Positions 17,334 to 26,131 of a DNA stretch of 64,000 bases are shown in pieces. The stretch is from contig JAJFLA010000023.1 in NCBI GenBank assembly GCA_021772935.1, forward strand, positions 1-64,000. The letters are read 5' to 3'. The translations under genes were made by a program, and so were the position numbers. The notes below the pieces were generated by a model, which saw only the letters and a program-made list of their open reading frames with translations, did not search any database and was not told the DNA's origin. This stretch comes from Gammaproteobacteria bacterium. GTDB lineage: Bacteria > Pseudomonadota > Gammaproteobacteria > Xanthomonadales > SZUA-36. Numbering within the stretch: position 1 is the first letter of the stretch; each line of letters starts with the position of its first letter.

Positions 17334-17504
17334 TCAGTTCTTTGACTTTCGGACTACCTTCCCACACTTACTGCATTTATATGCTACTTTGCCAGATGAC
17401 CTGCATTGCTGGTGCCAGTTCTCACGCTTGACCCACTCGTGTTCGCAAAACAGCTTTCCAAAGAGGCCCGTTTTGCTGGGATTTGTTTGGTTGTTTTCAA
17501 CCAC
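17334..17504 (-). CDS. Small zinc-ribbon-like protein
   Basis: 56 aa from a GTG at 17504, too short for routine calling. It contains LFCEHEWVKRENW then QC and YKCSKCGKVVRKSKN. The spacing CEHEW ... CSKCGK is that of small single zinc-ribbon proteins common in phages and bacterial genomes. The GTG overlaps the stop of the upstream pilus-operon gene by 8 bp, so translation could be coupled, though that gene ends in an unusual Gly/Pro/Ala-rich tail. No independent promoter is evident. Could be a real tail-end operon gene or a remnant. Confidence 0.4.
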   Translation of the reverse strand: MVENNQTNPSKTGLFGKLFCEHEWVKRENWHQQCRSSGKVAYKCSKCGKVVRKSKN

Positions 17505-19245
17505 CGTTTGGCCTCACTTCAATCCAGCGACGCGCACCCGCAGGTCCGGGAGGTGCTGCTGCGGAGCCGGGTCCCGACCCTGAACCCTCGGCACAGCCTG
17601 TGTAACACGAGCCTGGTGCGCCACCATCATCCACATCCGGATCAGGTGAGCTACCACCGCCTGATCCTTCGAAAACGGGTATGGACGGTACAAAGGTACC
17701 TGGCGTGACGGCAGCCGCGGCGCTAGCTGAAAGAAGCGCGGTTGAATAAGACGATGGATCAGAGCTAAACACCGTGACAGTGCCCGTTTTTGCTTCTATG
17801 AAAAAGGTGTCGCGCACGACCACAGCACCAATAACGTATTGGCGTACATAGTCCTTTTTGGCCTCAAGCTCCATACCCTGTGGTACATAAAGCATGCCTG
17901 AAATACTAACGTGATCATGCATGTCAATCAATCCCCCGCTGTAAAGATAGGCGGGGATATCTTCAAAACTATCTGAGCGTACATCGTTTAAGGTAATCGC
18001 GCCTGTTACCCCATTGGGCAGGCTCAAGGGAGGATTGATGCCGGGGATACTGGTCCAATCCGAACCGTTAATACCAAGTTTTTGAAAAGCTTCCACCCAG
18101 CTCGTCGTGTAACCGGTAGCCATCATCAGATGGTACTGCGAAGGAATATCGAGTGCATCAAACACTCCCTTGGTTAATACAACACCCGTATAATATTCGT
18201 AATCTGCTTTGCTGCTGGCTGGAACGCGTAAATAATCCAATTTGTTGGTCAGGGTGGCTCCATCCGTACCTGCATCCGATATTTGCTTGATATAATCCAT
18301 GTTGTCCATCGCACCATCATCATCCAAATCATGTTCCCAGTTAACCTGAATCGGAATGATGACCTTAAAATACAGCTCCCGAGGCACAAATGGCAGGTTG
18401 GCCAACGGAATCGGGTCACCTTGATTCAGACCAGTATCTGCACTGTCCTGCGAAGCGACAAAATCCCAAAACAAAGAACCTCTGACCTTGATCCTTGAGG
18501 TGGCCGACATCGTGATCCCACAAATTGTATCTCCGACTTTGATATCTGCATCTGTTGTCGCTGCGCACGAACAAAGACCGGCTGTACTTTGACATAGTCC
18601 ATACAAATCTGAATTACCAGAGGCCCCCAGTGCATTCATGGTGCAATCAGATTTATTAGAATCACAATCACTGGCACCCAACTCGAGTGGTATTTGTACC
18701 CTTACCAGCCCATACATGGTTATTCCATCTCTGATGTTTTTCAGAAACTGGAGATAACTGATGGTGCCATAAGTCCCGTTGGACAGTATTGTTTTACCCG
18801 CCAATGCACCGCTGGACATCCAATCAGCAATGCTCCGTAGCCGGTCCAGATCAAATAAGTGACCGCCATCCGCAAACTGCGTATTTTGATCGTCAGTACC
18901 GAACCGGTCGTCGGCAATCGTGTTTTGGCTAGCGCCAACGAACAATTTCAATTGGTTTGGGTCCTGGGCAATATTCCGACTCAACACCTGGAAATCTGTA
19001 ATATTAATGACATTACCACCAACACCATCATCGATAGCGGTATCGCTCTTTCCACCACCAGCAATAAAGTTCAGATTGACGTCAATGGCCCCATCTCCAG
19101 GGTTAGCAGTTGTATCAAATATAACGTCGCCTGGGGTCTTTGGGGCCTTTTTATCCTTCTTGCTCTTTGCAATACCTGTGCTCGCATACAAGCTCAGGCA
19201 TAAAACTACCAGCAGGTAAATAACGGCTCGATTTAATATTTTCAT
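17497..19245 (-). CDS. Secreted protein of the minor-pilin operon, PilY1-position, unknown family
   Basis: 582 aa. Signal peptide 1-26 (LLVVLCLSLYASTGIAK), then a basic stretch and a long beta-rich, Asp/Gly-rich exported domain with two Cys clusters (DCDSNKSDC, CQSTAGLCSC). Residue stretches such as DLDDDGAMDNMDYIKQ look like calcium-binding turns. The C-terminus is Ser/Gly/Pro-rich with two Cys. It overlaps pilX by 4 bp and is the last long gene of the operon, the position normally taken by the tip adhesin PilY1, but it lacks a PilY1 beta-propeller and is about half that length. Probable pilus-associated surface protein; family not recognised. Confidence 0.65.
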   Translation of the reverse strand: MKILNRAVIYLLVVLCLSLYASTGIAKSKKDKKAPKTPGDVIFDTTANPGDGAIDVNLNFIAGGGKSDTAIDDGVGGNVINITDFQVLSRNIAQDPNQLKLFVGASQNTIADDRFGTDDQNTQFADGGHLFDLDRLRSIADWMSSGALAGKTILSNGTYGTISYLQFLKNIRDGITMYGLVRVQIPLELGASDCDSNKSDCTMNALGASGNSDLYGLCQSTAGLCSCAATTDADIKVGDTICGITMSATSRIKVRGSLFWDFVASQDSADTGLNQGDPIPLANLPFVPRELYFKVIIPIQVNWEHDLDDDGAMDNMDYIKQISDAGTDGATLTNKLDYLRVPASSKADYEYYTGVVLTKGVFDALDIPSQYHLMMATGYTTSWVEAFQKLGINGSDWTSIPGINPPLSLPNGVTGAITLNDVRSDSFEDIPAYLYSGGLIDMHDHVSISGMLYVPQGMELEAKKDYVRQYVIGAVVVRDTFFIEAKTGTVTVFSSDPSSYSTALLSASAAAAVTPGTFVPSIPVFEGSGGGSSPDPDVDDGGAPGSCYTGCAEGSGSGPGSAAAPPGPAGARRWIEVRPNGG

Positions 19246-20123
19246 GGGCTTACTCTTCTGTCTATATTACTAGCTTCAATCAGGACCGATAGTCCCCCTA
19301 CCGTACCCGGACCTTCTGCAGGTTCATAAAAGGTACCAACATAACGTTGAAGATATGAATTGGAGAACCCAACCCGACCAACAGCCTGGACCCAAAAATC
19401 AATGGCGCCTGGGGTCGGGTTCTGGGTCAATTCCAGCCAAGCGACTGCTTTTTGCGATGCTGTTTCTCCGCTCCAGCTTGCTGCGTCACTTGCGATCAAC
19501 AGACCATTTGTATTGGTCTTGTAAATGAAAGGCTTAAGGGTACCGCTGAACAAATCATCGACTTTCAAACTTGCGCTCAACACCTGGTGGTCAGAGGGTA
19601 CAGCTGTAGTGACGGCACGCGCGGCTTCACCATTGGCAACTTTTTGCAGAATGGAAGGTATGCTCTCAGTGAGCCCTGAACCAACGCCATTATTGGCGAA
19701 ATATATGTAGCTCAAGTGTGCCAGCTCCGCCCCAGCCGCAGTGCCAAAGGGATCGGCTGTGTTCATTTTCTCGCGCACCTTGTCAAGGTCCATGTTGTCC
19801 AGAACACCATCTGGAACTGGCTGCGTCGTGCCACTTGCCTCATCTATTGTGACTGCATCCAGCCTGTACATGAAATTCCCACGCAACATTTCCATCGCAC
19901 TCTCTGCCAGCAGCAGGGATGCTGTATTGTCCCGATTGGCGCCAGATAGTCTGGTGTTACCCACCATGGAGTTAAAGAAAAACGCGCTTGCAGTCGCCGT
20001 TATGGTTAACAGCACCAGCACCAGCACCAGCGATGCTCCCCGCTCCTGGCGTGGATGAGTGCCGAAACACAAACCAGAACCTGTGTGCATTCGCGGACCT
20101 CTCGATAACAGGCGATTCATCAT
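19242..20123 (-). CDS. pilX: Type IV pilus minor pilin assembly protein PilX-like
   Basis: 293 aa from ATG 20123, preferred over the frame start at 20150 because AAGGAA lies just upstream. After a basic leader the N-terminal segment QERGASLVLVLVLLTITATA is the PilX signature, followed by AGANRD-like and LLLAESAMEMLRG sequence where the conserved Glu (AESA) interacts with other pilins. The C-terminal part is beta-rich and periplasmic. PilX-type proteins are core minor pilins that prime pilus assembly. Overlaps the following gene by 4 bp and follows pilW by 33 bp. Confidence 0.85.
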   Translation of the reverse strand: MMNRLLSRGPRMHTGSGLCFGTHPRQERGASLVLVLVLLTITATASAFFFNSMVGNTRLSGANRDNTASLLLAESAMEMLRGNFMYRLDAVTIDEASGTTQPVPDGVLDNMDLDKVREKMNTADPFGTAAGAELAHLSYIYFANNGVGSGLTESIPSILQKVANGEAARAVTTAVPSDHQVLSASLKVDDLFSGTLKPFIYKTNTNGLLIASDAASWSGETASQKAVAWLELTQNPTPGAIDFWVQAVGRVGFSNSYLQRYVGTFYEPAEGPGTVGGLSVLIEASNIDRRVSP

Positions 20124-20156
20124 GTACGTTCCTTGTATATTGACTCTCATAAGCTC

Positions 20157-20786
20157 TTAGTTTCTCGGCCAAACCCGGCCCTGCATGGTGATACCATCGA
20201 AGTCGGTATTATTTGCTTGTGCATAGGATTTACCGCTCACGCTAAAACGATAGGTAGGTGGCAGCGGATTGGTGCATGCCCCGTCGAGGTCAAGGTACAG
20301 GCCGGTAAAACGGGTAGTGTTGCCAGAATTTGCCCCGGCAAAAACCACCGCTGGTTCAGTCGACAAACCTAATGCCGTGTCTGTATTGGTAACCGTTATC
20401 TGACCAGAGTTAGCACCGTTGCTTGCCCAGGCTACCCGTACCCAGTTGTCATTGTAAGGCGCAGTCGTGTTAGGCCACACTGGAAACCCTGCCGGCAGCA
20501 TCAAGTCAATGGAAGTGCTTGTTTTATCAGCTGCGGTGGTGACCGTAATAGCCTCAACTCCAGCATCGCAATTCCGGGCCTGCAGGACTAACCGGGAGAG
20601 TACCGCATAGGCCTCGCTGACATCCGTAGAGGCCTGGTTGTAACTCATCTGCTGGTAAACTGCCCGGCCGTGACTAAGAAAAGCACTGACAGCGGCTATG
20701 CTGATCAGCAGACCGATAAGCAGGCCAATCATCAATTCAATTAGCGTGAAACCGCTATGAAATGATTTATGTAGCGTAGATTGCAC
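20157..20786 (-). CDS. pilW: Type IV pilus minor pilin PilW-like, short form
   Basis: 209 aa. A type III prepilin signal is clear: SFHSG^FTLIELMIGLLIGLLI, with Glu at +5 for pilin assembly and a hydrophobic helix. The mature part contains QARNCDAGVE, a position usually conserved in PilW. The protein is shorter than typical PilW (often 300 aa or more) but no frameshift is visible. Eleven bases separate it from pilV. Confidence 0.85.
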   Translation of the reverse strand: MQSTLHKSFHSGFTLIELMIGLLIGLLISIAAVSAFLSHGRAVYQQMSYNQASTDVSEAYAVLSRLVLQARNCDAGVEAITVTTAADKTSTSIDLMLPAGFPVWPNTTAPYNDNWVRVAWASNGANSGQITVTNTDTALGLSTEPAVVFAGANSGNTTRFTGLYLDLDGACTNPLPPTYRFSVSGKSYAQANNTDFDGITMQGRVWPRN

Positions 20787-20797
20787 CTCGTCAGCGC

Positions 20798-21352
20798 CTA
20801 ATTCAGAACAATCGTGTAGCTGGCATTAAAAGACTTAATCTCTTCAACGCCGCCAACGTTCTTGCCAGCAAGGCCCTGGAAATCAACTTGTACGGCAATC
20901 GTTACCGGAGACAGGTAAGGTGTCGCAACTGTCGGCGCCGTGGTCAGCACATTAGTTCCTGCTGTATCGACCGCTTCGAGCACCTTGACGATGTATGTAT
21001 TCGGCCAAACACAGTTTGCCGAAGCGGGGTTTGCGCCACAGCTTCCCCTGCCATTCGGGATGATACTGACCGTATAACCTGACGATCCGTTTACAACCGG
21101 TACATAGGCAGCTATATCGGCATGCAGTGTCGTGCCGATACTGTCTGTATTGGCTGCCGTATACAGTGATTCTAGCGCCATACTGGCAGCATTCAGAGCC
21201 ATCGCCCTTTGCTGGTTATCGCTGTTGATCTTGATCGCCGTTGCCGTGCTGATGGCTATACCAATAGCACCGACACTGAGTAACAGCACAGACATCATGC
21301 TTTCGATCAATGCAAACCCGGTCGTACCTTTGAAGCTAATGCTCCTCATCAT
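20798..21352 (-). CDS. pilV: Type IV pilus minor pilin PilV-like
   Basis: 184 aa. Prepilin motif TTG^FALIESMMSVLLLSVG, the form typical of PilV, with Glu5. The downstream region AIKINSDNQQRAMALNAASM follows the PilV pattern. A Cys pair (SCGANPASANC) may form a disulfide. The start overlaps fimT by 4 bp, showing translational coupling. Confidence 0.88.
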   Translation of the reverse strand: MMRSISFKGTTGFALIESMMSVLLLSVGAIGIAISTATAIKINSDNQQRAMALNAASMALESLYTAANTDSIGTTLHADIAAYVPVVNGSSGYTVSIIPNGRGSCGANPASANCVWPNTYIVKVLEAVDTAGTNVLTTAPTVATPYLSPVTIAVQVDFQGLAGKNVGGVEEIKSFNASYTIVLN

Positions 21353-21864
21353 GCTCCTTCCCCCAGCGCAGCGTATGAGGCTGTTACATATCCCATGGTG
21401 TTATTAATAACCACGGTCGATGCGTGAGCACTGTTAATCGTGGATGCAAGCGTGATAGTGCCCGTGGCATCAATCATTCCCATGGAATCGAAAACAAACA
21501 CCGTGGTATCTGAGCTGACAGATATCTTTGCGGGCAAATCAATTGCTGGCAGCTTTTGTAAGCCATTCGCGGAAATATTGGTGTTATTTACGTCAAGATA
21601 GGCGACAAACGCAAAAGTAATCGTGTTTGGTGACTGATTGGTGGTGAACGTGACCGCAACATTTGTACTGCTAAGACGAGCGGCATTCTTCGCTACCCGA
21701 AAAGCCCTCACAACCCCATCTGTTGCTTCCTTGATGTCGGACCGAGCGCCGACATCTTGCATAGCCGGGGTGGCAAGCGCTAGCAGAATGGCCATGACTC
21801 CCAGACTTATCATCAGTTCGATAAGTGTGATGCCACGGTTTCTCTTGCTGCTGTGTTGTTTCAT
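21349..21864 (-). CDS. fimT: GspH/FimT-family minor pseudopilin
   Basis: 171 aa from ATG 21864, supported by AGGA upstream; the longer frame to 21960 overlaps the previous gene and lacks a site. Prepilin cleavage at NRG^ITLIELMISLGVMAIL, Glu5 present. The core TPAMQDVGARSDIKEATDGV and later strand-rich sequence fit GspH/FimT. Acts with PilV, PilW and PilX in the minor-pilin priming complex. Confidence 0.87.
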   Translation of the reverse strand: MKQHSSKRNRGITLIELMISLGVMAILLALATPAMQDVGARSDIKEATDGVVRAFRVAKNAARLSSTNVAVTFTTNQSPNTITFAFVAYLDVNNTNISANGLQKLPAIDLPAKISVSSDTTVFVFDSMGMIDATGTITLASTINSAHASTVVINNTMGYVTASYAALGEGA

Positions 21865-21889
21865 ATATTTACGTCCTGAACATTCCTGG

Positions 21890-22450
21890 CTATCTGTATT
21901 TCCAATCAACTGACTCTGCGATGGCTGCGCCATTAAACTTGGTTGTCTTTCGGGCGCCATCTTCGTTTATTGTGTAGACATAATCACCGGCCGAACCCAA
22001 ACCCTCGTTGGCCATTGAAGTTGCTGTCAACGTGTAAGCGGTATTCGAAGAAGCGGCACAAGTCAGCGTAAAATGCTCTGTCGTATGGGTGACATAACAC
22101 GTACCATCAGGCTTTCGGTAGGAGCGGTTATCCTGGTATGCCTGTTCCACCAAACCACGTAATGCCGACAGCCCTGTGGTTCCCGAACGCAGCTTTGAGC
22201 GTTCGATAAAGTCCTGAAAGGAGGGCACTGCCAATGAGAGCAACACTGCAACCAACACTGTAACTATTAACAACTCCACCAAGGTAAACCCTTTCGATTG
22301 ACCAGACCGGGGTAATTGATGTTGAGATGAATAATGTTGTGTGTGTTGATGTTGCGAGAATAAACAGAACCTTAACATCGATCCGGTAATGTCCTGACCC
22401 GTTGCGCTGGTTCCTCTTAAACCACTTAACCCACGTCCTTGTATTCGCAC
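21890..22450 (-). CDS. Type IV pilin-like protein (PilE/GspH-type)
   Basis: 186 aa from a GTG at 22450 chosen because GGAGG lies 4 nt upstream. Prepilin motif SKG^FTLVELLIVTVLVAVL, with Glu5. The leader would be ~54 residues, unusually long; an internal ATG at 22378 would still give ~30. The mature part has LRGLVEQAYQDNRSY, a disulfide-type Cys pair (GTCYVT, LTCAAS) and GDYVYTINEDGARKT, as in PilE/ComP minor pilins. First gene of the operon. Confidence 0.82.
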   Translation of the reverse strand: MRIQGRGLSGLRGTSATGQDITGSMLRFCLFSQHQHTQHYSSQHQLPRSGQSKGFTLVELLIVTVLVAVLLSLAVPSFQDFIERSKLRSGTTGLSALRGLVEQAYQDNRSYRKPDGTCYVTHTTEHFTLTCAASSNTAYTLTATSMANEGLGSAGDYVYTINEDGARKTTKFNGAAIAESVDWKYR

Positions 22451-22811
22451 TTAACCTCCATCTGCTTACACCACGCTTAATTAAAGGTGTTCATAAACAA
22501 TAATAACGCCTGACTTCAAAACAACCCCTTTTCGGCTGCGCTGTCGATGTGTTTCAACCTTGTCTGCAAACTAAGCAGCGCTAAACCTCTTAAAAGTATA
22601 ACAAAAAAAACAATGAGGACGAATCGGGATAAAGTACCGCCTGTCAGAGAAAACCTACCGCTCGTGCCACCAACGGCCTGAAATCCAGTTGCAAGTGTCC
22701 ACATTTACAGAGTTCTGGAACAAACGAGGTGAGAATCCAGGGAAAATGGTTTACATATTAATTCTGATTTCCAAGAAAAGAGTTTATATTCTCTTAATAC
22801 TCAAACCAAAC
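22451..22811. other. Intergenic region upstream of the pilus operon
   Basis: About 360 bp holding the presumed minus-strand promoter of the pilin operon and the 3' end of the ThDP enzyme transcript. AT-rich around 22750-22800. No ORF, RNA gene or clear promoter box pair was identified. Confidence 0.35.
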
Positions 22812-24692
22812 TCAAAACTCCGGTACATATTTTTCGTGCCAGTTGGCATCTGCGCCGCTGCCGTGTTTATCGATCAACACGTCAAGAACATACGCCCGCC
22901 CTGCCTTTTCGGCTGCCACGGCACGTTTCAAAGCGGCATTGAGGTCGTCAGCCTGTTCGACTCTTTCGCCTTCCAGACCGTAGGCACGTGCAATCCCCAC
23001 ATGATCAATATCTGGGTCTTCCAGGCTGATTCCAATGTATTTTCCGGTCGCAGCCGCACGATCCTTGAGACGGGCCAGTGCCCAACGGTTCGCCTGGTAA
23101 GCACGATTATTGAAAATCACGATGATCAACGGTACTTCAAAACGTTTGGCTGTCCACAACGCTTGTACTGCAAATTGAAAACTGCCATCACCGAGCAGGA
23201 CCACGACTTGTTTATCCGGCAAACCAAGCTTGGCACCAATACCAGCACCAACACCCCAGCCGAGACTACCACCGGAGGAAATCAGGTGTCGTCTGCCACC
23301 ACCAACCTGATCGAAATTGACGTAGCTGGTGATCGCCACGTCTGAAGTGACACCTTCGGTTACGACCACAGCATTCTTATCTATTACCGTATCGATTTCC
23401 GCGGCCAGACGCTCCACTGCCAAAGGCGTGGAAGCCCAGACCATTTCCAGCCTGGTTTTAAGTCCATCACGGCGAGCTTGTGCCAGGGCTTTGGCTTCAT
23501 TGTTGCGTTGTGTCCTGCGGTCCTTGTCGAATGGTCGGGCTTTGATCGCCTGCTGCAATTTTTTTAATACCAGTTCCGGGTGTGCATAAATTAGCAAATC
23601 GGCAGGATAGGCACGCGCCAGATGTTCTTCACGGATGCCAATTTCAATGATCCTGGCATCCACGGGTATCAGGGGATGCCCTCCCCTGGCCAATGACAAA
23701 CGACTGGCACCGGCAATTAGAACAAGATCGTAAGGCGTCGTCGATTTAATCGGTCTGCGCAACGGGCCAAGATAACGTGGGTGACCACTTGGAAAACCCA
23801 TCGACGAGCGGCTGGACGAGGTATCACCACTAACCGCAGCTCCCAGTTGTTCAGAAATGTTGGCCAACTCTTGCAGACCACCCCAGCGTGGTAGTTCAGC
23901 ACCGGCAATCAGTAGTGGGTTGTTTGCTTTGCTTAACCAATCGGCGGCCTGGTCGATAGCCTCGACCGAAGGCGCTATACGAGCCTGAGTATTGGTACGG
24001 CTAGCCGGGATCAGTTGGGTCTTGTCGACCTTACCCGACCACACGTCAGCCGGTACACCAAGAAAAACCGGGCCGGATGGCAACACTGTTGCGAGCCGGA
24101 ACGCGCGCCGCAGGGATTCGCCCAGGTTCTCACTATGGTTGGCTACAAACGACAGCTTGGTGAACAATTCGGGTATCGACTCCAGCTTGGTGGTTTCTGT
24201 AAATACACCGAGATTTTCACCCTGGCGTTCACTGAAGCCAACGCTGATGACTACAGGAGAACTGTCGGCCCAGGCATTAACGATCAGACCCAGTGCGTTG
24301 GCAGTGCCGGTAATCGAATGGATATTAACAAAGGCTGTCTTGCCGCTGGCGCGTGCGTAACCATCGGCCATGGCCATCACCGAACCTTCCTGCAGACCAA
24401 GTACATAATGGATATCCGGGTAGTCAGCCAGCGCGTCCACGAAACCGGCTTCGTAGGCACCGGTGTTACCAAACACGTATTCAACGTCCCACAACTTCAG
24501 TGTTTCACAGGTGATCCGTCCACCGGTGGCACCGGTTAATTCAACCGATTCTGACAGCGTGGTATCAGCAGCAAGCACATCAGCAAATTGGGCAACCGCT
24601 GTCGCACCAAGACCTAATGAGGTCATGGTATTCATGAATTCGCGCCGGGAAAGGGTGCCAGCGATAAGTTGTTGGACGGCGTTACGAACCAC
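22812..24692 (-). CDS. ThDP-dependent decarboxylase-type enzyme with Tat-like signal
   Basis: 626 aa. The three-domain ThDP fold is complete: Pyr domain with catalytic Glu102 (GLQEGSVMAMADGYAR), central domain (~240-390), and PP domain with the cofactor motif GDGS at 501 and NN at ~528. Overall style resembles benzoylformate decarboxylase and acetolactate synthase-like enzymes. The N-terminus is unusual: SRREFMNT followed by a hydrophobic stretch ending FADVLAAD is a twin-arginine signal, implying export of the folded, cofactor-loaded protein. Family members with such leaders exist but the substrate is not known to me. Monocistronic. Confidence 0.8.
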   Translation of the reverse strand: MVRNAVQQLIAGTLSRREFMNTMTSLGLGATAVAQFADVLAADTTLSESVELTGATGGRITCETLKLWDVEYVFGNTGAYEAGFVDALADYPDIHYVLGLQEGSVMAMADGYARASGKTAFVNIHSITGTANALGLIVNAWADSSPVVISVGFSERQGENLGVFTETTKLESIPELFTKLSFVANHSENLGESLRRAFRLATVLPSGPVFLGVPADVWSGKVDKTQLIPASRTNTQARIAPSVEAIDQAADWLSKANNPLLIAGAELPRWGGLQELANISEQLGAAVSGDTSSSRSSMGFPSGHPRYLGPLRRPIKSTTPYDLVLIAGASRLSLARGGHPLIPVDARIIEIGIREEHLARAYPADLLIYAHPELVLKKLQQAIKARPFDKDRRTQRNNEAKALAQARRDGLKTRLEMVWASTPLAVERLAAEIDTVIDKNAVVVTEGVTSDVAITSYVNFDQVGGGRRHLISSGGSLGWGVGAGIGAKLGLPDKQVVVLLGDGSFQFAVQALWTAKRFEVPLIIVIFNNRAYQANRWALARLKDRAAATGKYIGISLEDPDIDHVGIARAYGLEGERVEQADDLNAALKRAVAAEKAGRAYVLDVLIDKHGSGADANWHEKYVPEF

Positions 24693-24753
24693 TGTGCTGA
24701 ATGTTCATCAATTAAATCCTTGTTGCCGCAAAGTGAACTAAGGTGTACAGTTT

Positions 24754-24894
24754 TTAATTATGAGCCTTGATGAACCGATCAGCAAGTGCTCGCACAGTGG
24801 CTTGGGCTTGGCGCTTTTTGTCAATGAAACGGGTCGGCCAACACAACAACACATGAACATGATTTGGCTGCACCCTATACCTCAACACGCTGAA
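24754..24894 (-). pseudogene. REP-associated (IS200-like) transposase fragment
   Basis: Minus-strand residues GFSVLRYRVQPNHVHVLL contain the HUH motif (His-Val-His after PN) diagnostic of Y1/RAYT transposases, followed by KKRQAQATVRALADRF. Only ~47 codons remain; the N-terminal start and the catalytic Tyr helix are missing. Lies in the gap between the ThDP enzyme and the lipoprotein methyltransferase. Confidence 0.45.
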
Positions 24895-24926
24895 ACCCCG
24901 ATATTTAAATCTACCTGGAGATTTAC

Positions 24927-25745
24927 GTGAATACTCAATCAAATAAACTACAATATTTCCTGTTATTACTTACTGCGTTACTGGTCGGTGGTTGTGGACA
25001 GGGTGCAAACGAAGAACTAGCCACACAAACAGAATCAATCGTCACTACCGAGCCGGCGCCTGTTGTCAACGGCTTGACAAGCCTGTTGACCAGCGACACC
25101 AGAGCCGAGGCTGATCGCGCTCGCGACGCTGGGCGAAAACCAGACGAAGTTATTGCATTCCTGGGAATTGAACCTGGCATGTGTGTCATTGACGTCATTG
25201 CGGCGGGGGGTTACTACACCGAGGTATTGTCGCTGGCGGTGGGCCCGGACGGCCAAGTTGCCGCCCAAAACCCGGCCATTGTACTGACCATGCGTGATGG
25301 CGCAAACGAAAAGGCCCTGAGTGAGCGACTGGCAGATAATCGCCTGGCAAACGTTTTCCGGCTGAACAAGGAGCTGGCCGATATTACCTCAGAGGACGGT
25401 CCTTTCGATGCCGCAGTGACCGCACTTAATTTTCACGATATATACAACAACTACGGCGAAGAAGGGGCAACCGGAGCCATGAAGGTCGTCTATGCTGCAC
25501 TGAAGCCGGGCGGTGTTTTTGGCATCATCGACCACGAAGGCATCGAGGGCAACGATAACAAAACACTACACCGGGCCCTGAAAGCGGATGTCATTCGTAC
25601 CGCACAAGCGGCCGGTTTTATCGTGGAGAACGAAAGCGGCCTGTTACATGTGCATAGTGACGACATGACTCGACAGGTATTTACAGAAGGCCTTCGTGGT
25701 AAAACACAGCGCTTCCTGTTGAAATTCCGTAAGCCTGAGGCCTAG
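24927..25745 (+). CDS. Lipoprotein-anchored SAM-dependent methyltransferase-like protein
   Basis: 272 aa. Lipoprotein signal with lipobox LVGGC, Cys23, so the protein is exported and lipidated. The remainder is a class I methyltransferase fold: motif I region MCVIDVIAAGGYYTEVLS (about 85-102), FDAAVTALNFHDIYNN and LKPGGVFGIIDHEG. Homologues are annotated as putative methyltransferases, but SAM is cytosolic, so an extracytoplasmic enzyme would need another cofactor source or has lost catalysis. The TAG stop lies inside the terminal repeat of the MITE beginning at 25742, so the original C-terminus may have differed. Confidence 0.85.
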   Translation: MNTQSNKLQYFLLLLTALLVGGCGQGANEELATQTESIVTTEPAPVVNGLTSLLTSDTRAEADRARDAGRKPDEVIAFLGIEPGMCVIDVIAAGGYYTEVLSLAVGPDGQVAAQNPAIVLTMRDGANEKALSERLADNRLANVFRLNKELADITSEDGPFDAAVTALNFHDIYNNYGEEGATGAMKVVYAALKPGGVFGIIDHEGIEGNDNKTLHRALKADVIRTAQAAGFIVENESGLLHVHSDDMTRQVFTEGLRGKTQRFLLKFRKPEA

Positions 25746-26034
25746 TGCTTCTTCAATGTGATAATTACGGATGCAGTTGGTTTGTCAGTGTTCATGGCAA
25801 GACGCAGCTCGCAGGTAATGGCCATAGTCCTTGGCAAGAGGTGCAACGCCGTCCATGGGCACTGACAAATCAACCCGCAGGGCGCTCCTGTGGGATTCCG
25901 CCGCTGCGTTGCAGTGCTTGTAAAGGACCAGCCATTCACTGCACACTGCGCCTCGCCTAAGGGCGCCTACTCTCGGTGCTGCGAAACCCCAGAGGAGCGC
26001 TGCACCCGCAATTATCACATTGAAGAAGCACTAG
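25742..26034. mobile_element. MITE with near-perfect ~28-bp terminal inverted repeats
   Basis: 293 bp, bounded by CTAGTGCTTCTTCAATGTGA reading inward from both ends, with only one mismatch across about 28 bp. CTAG at both edges could be a 4-bp target duplication of the type made by IS5-like elements. Inside, a second inverted repeat pairs 25777-25797 with 25853-25873. No ORF of transposase type is present, so it is non-autonomous. It is inserted precisely over the stop codon of the upstream gene. The following 26035-26131 also carries an imperfect inverted repeat (GGATCGG ... CCGATCC). Confidence 0.85.
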
Positions 26035-26131
26035 GAGCCCGTCGGATTTAACATGATCTATTACGGGATCGGCGTAAAACTCTATTGTTGATGCTTGAAT
26101 AACACTAGAGCCTTTACCCCGATCCCAATCT

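Noticed and set aside
22689-23345. 218-aa plus-strand ORF
   Set aside because: Antisense shadow of the ThDP enzyme gene; no start signal or protein-like composition.
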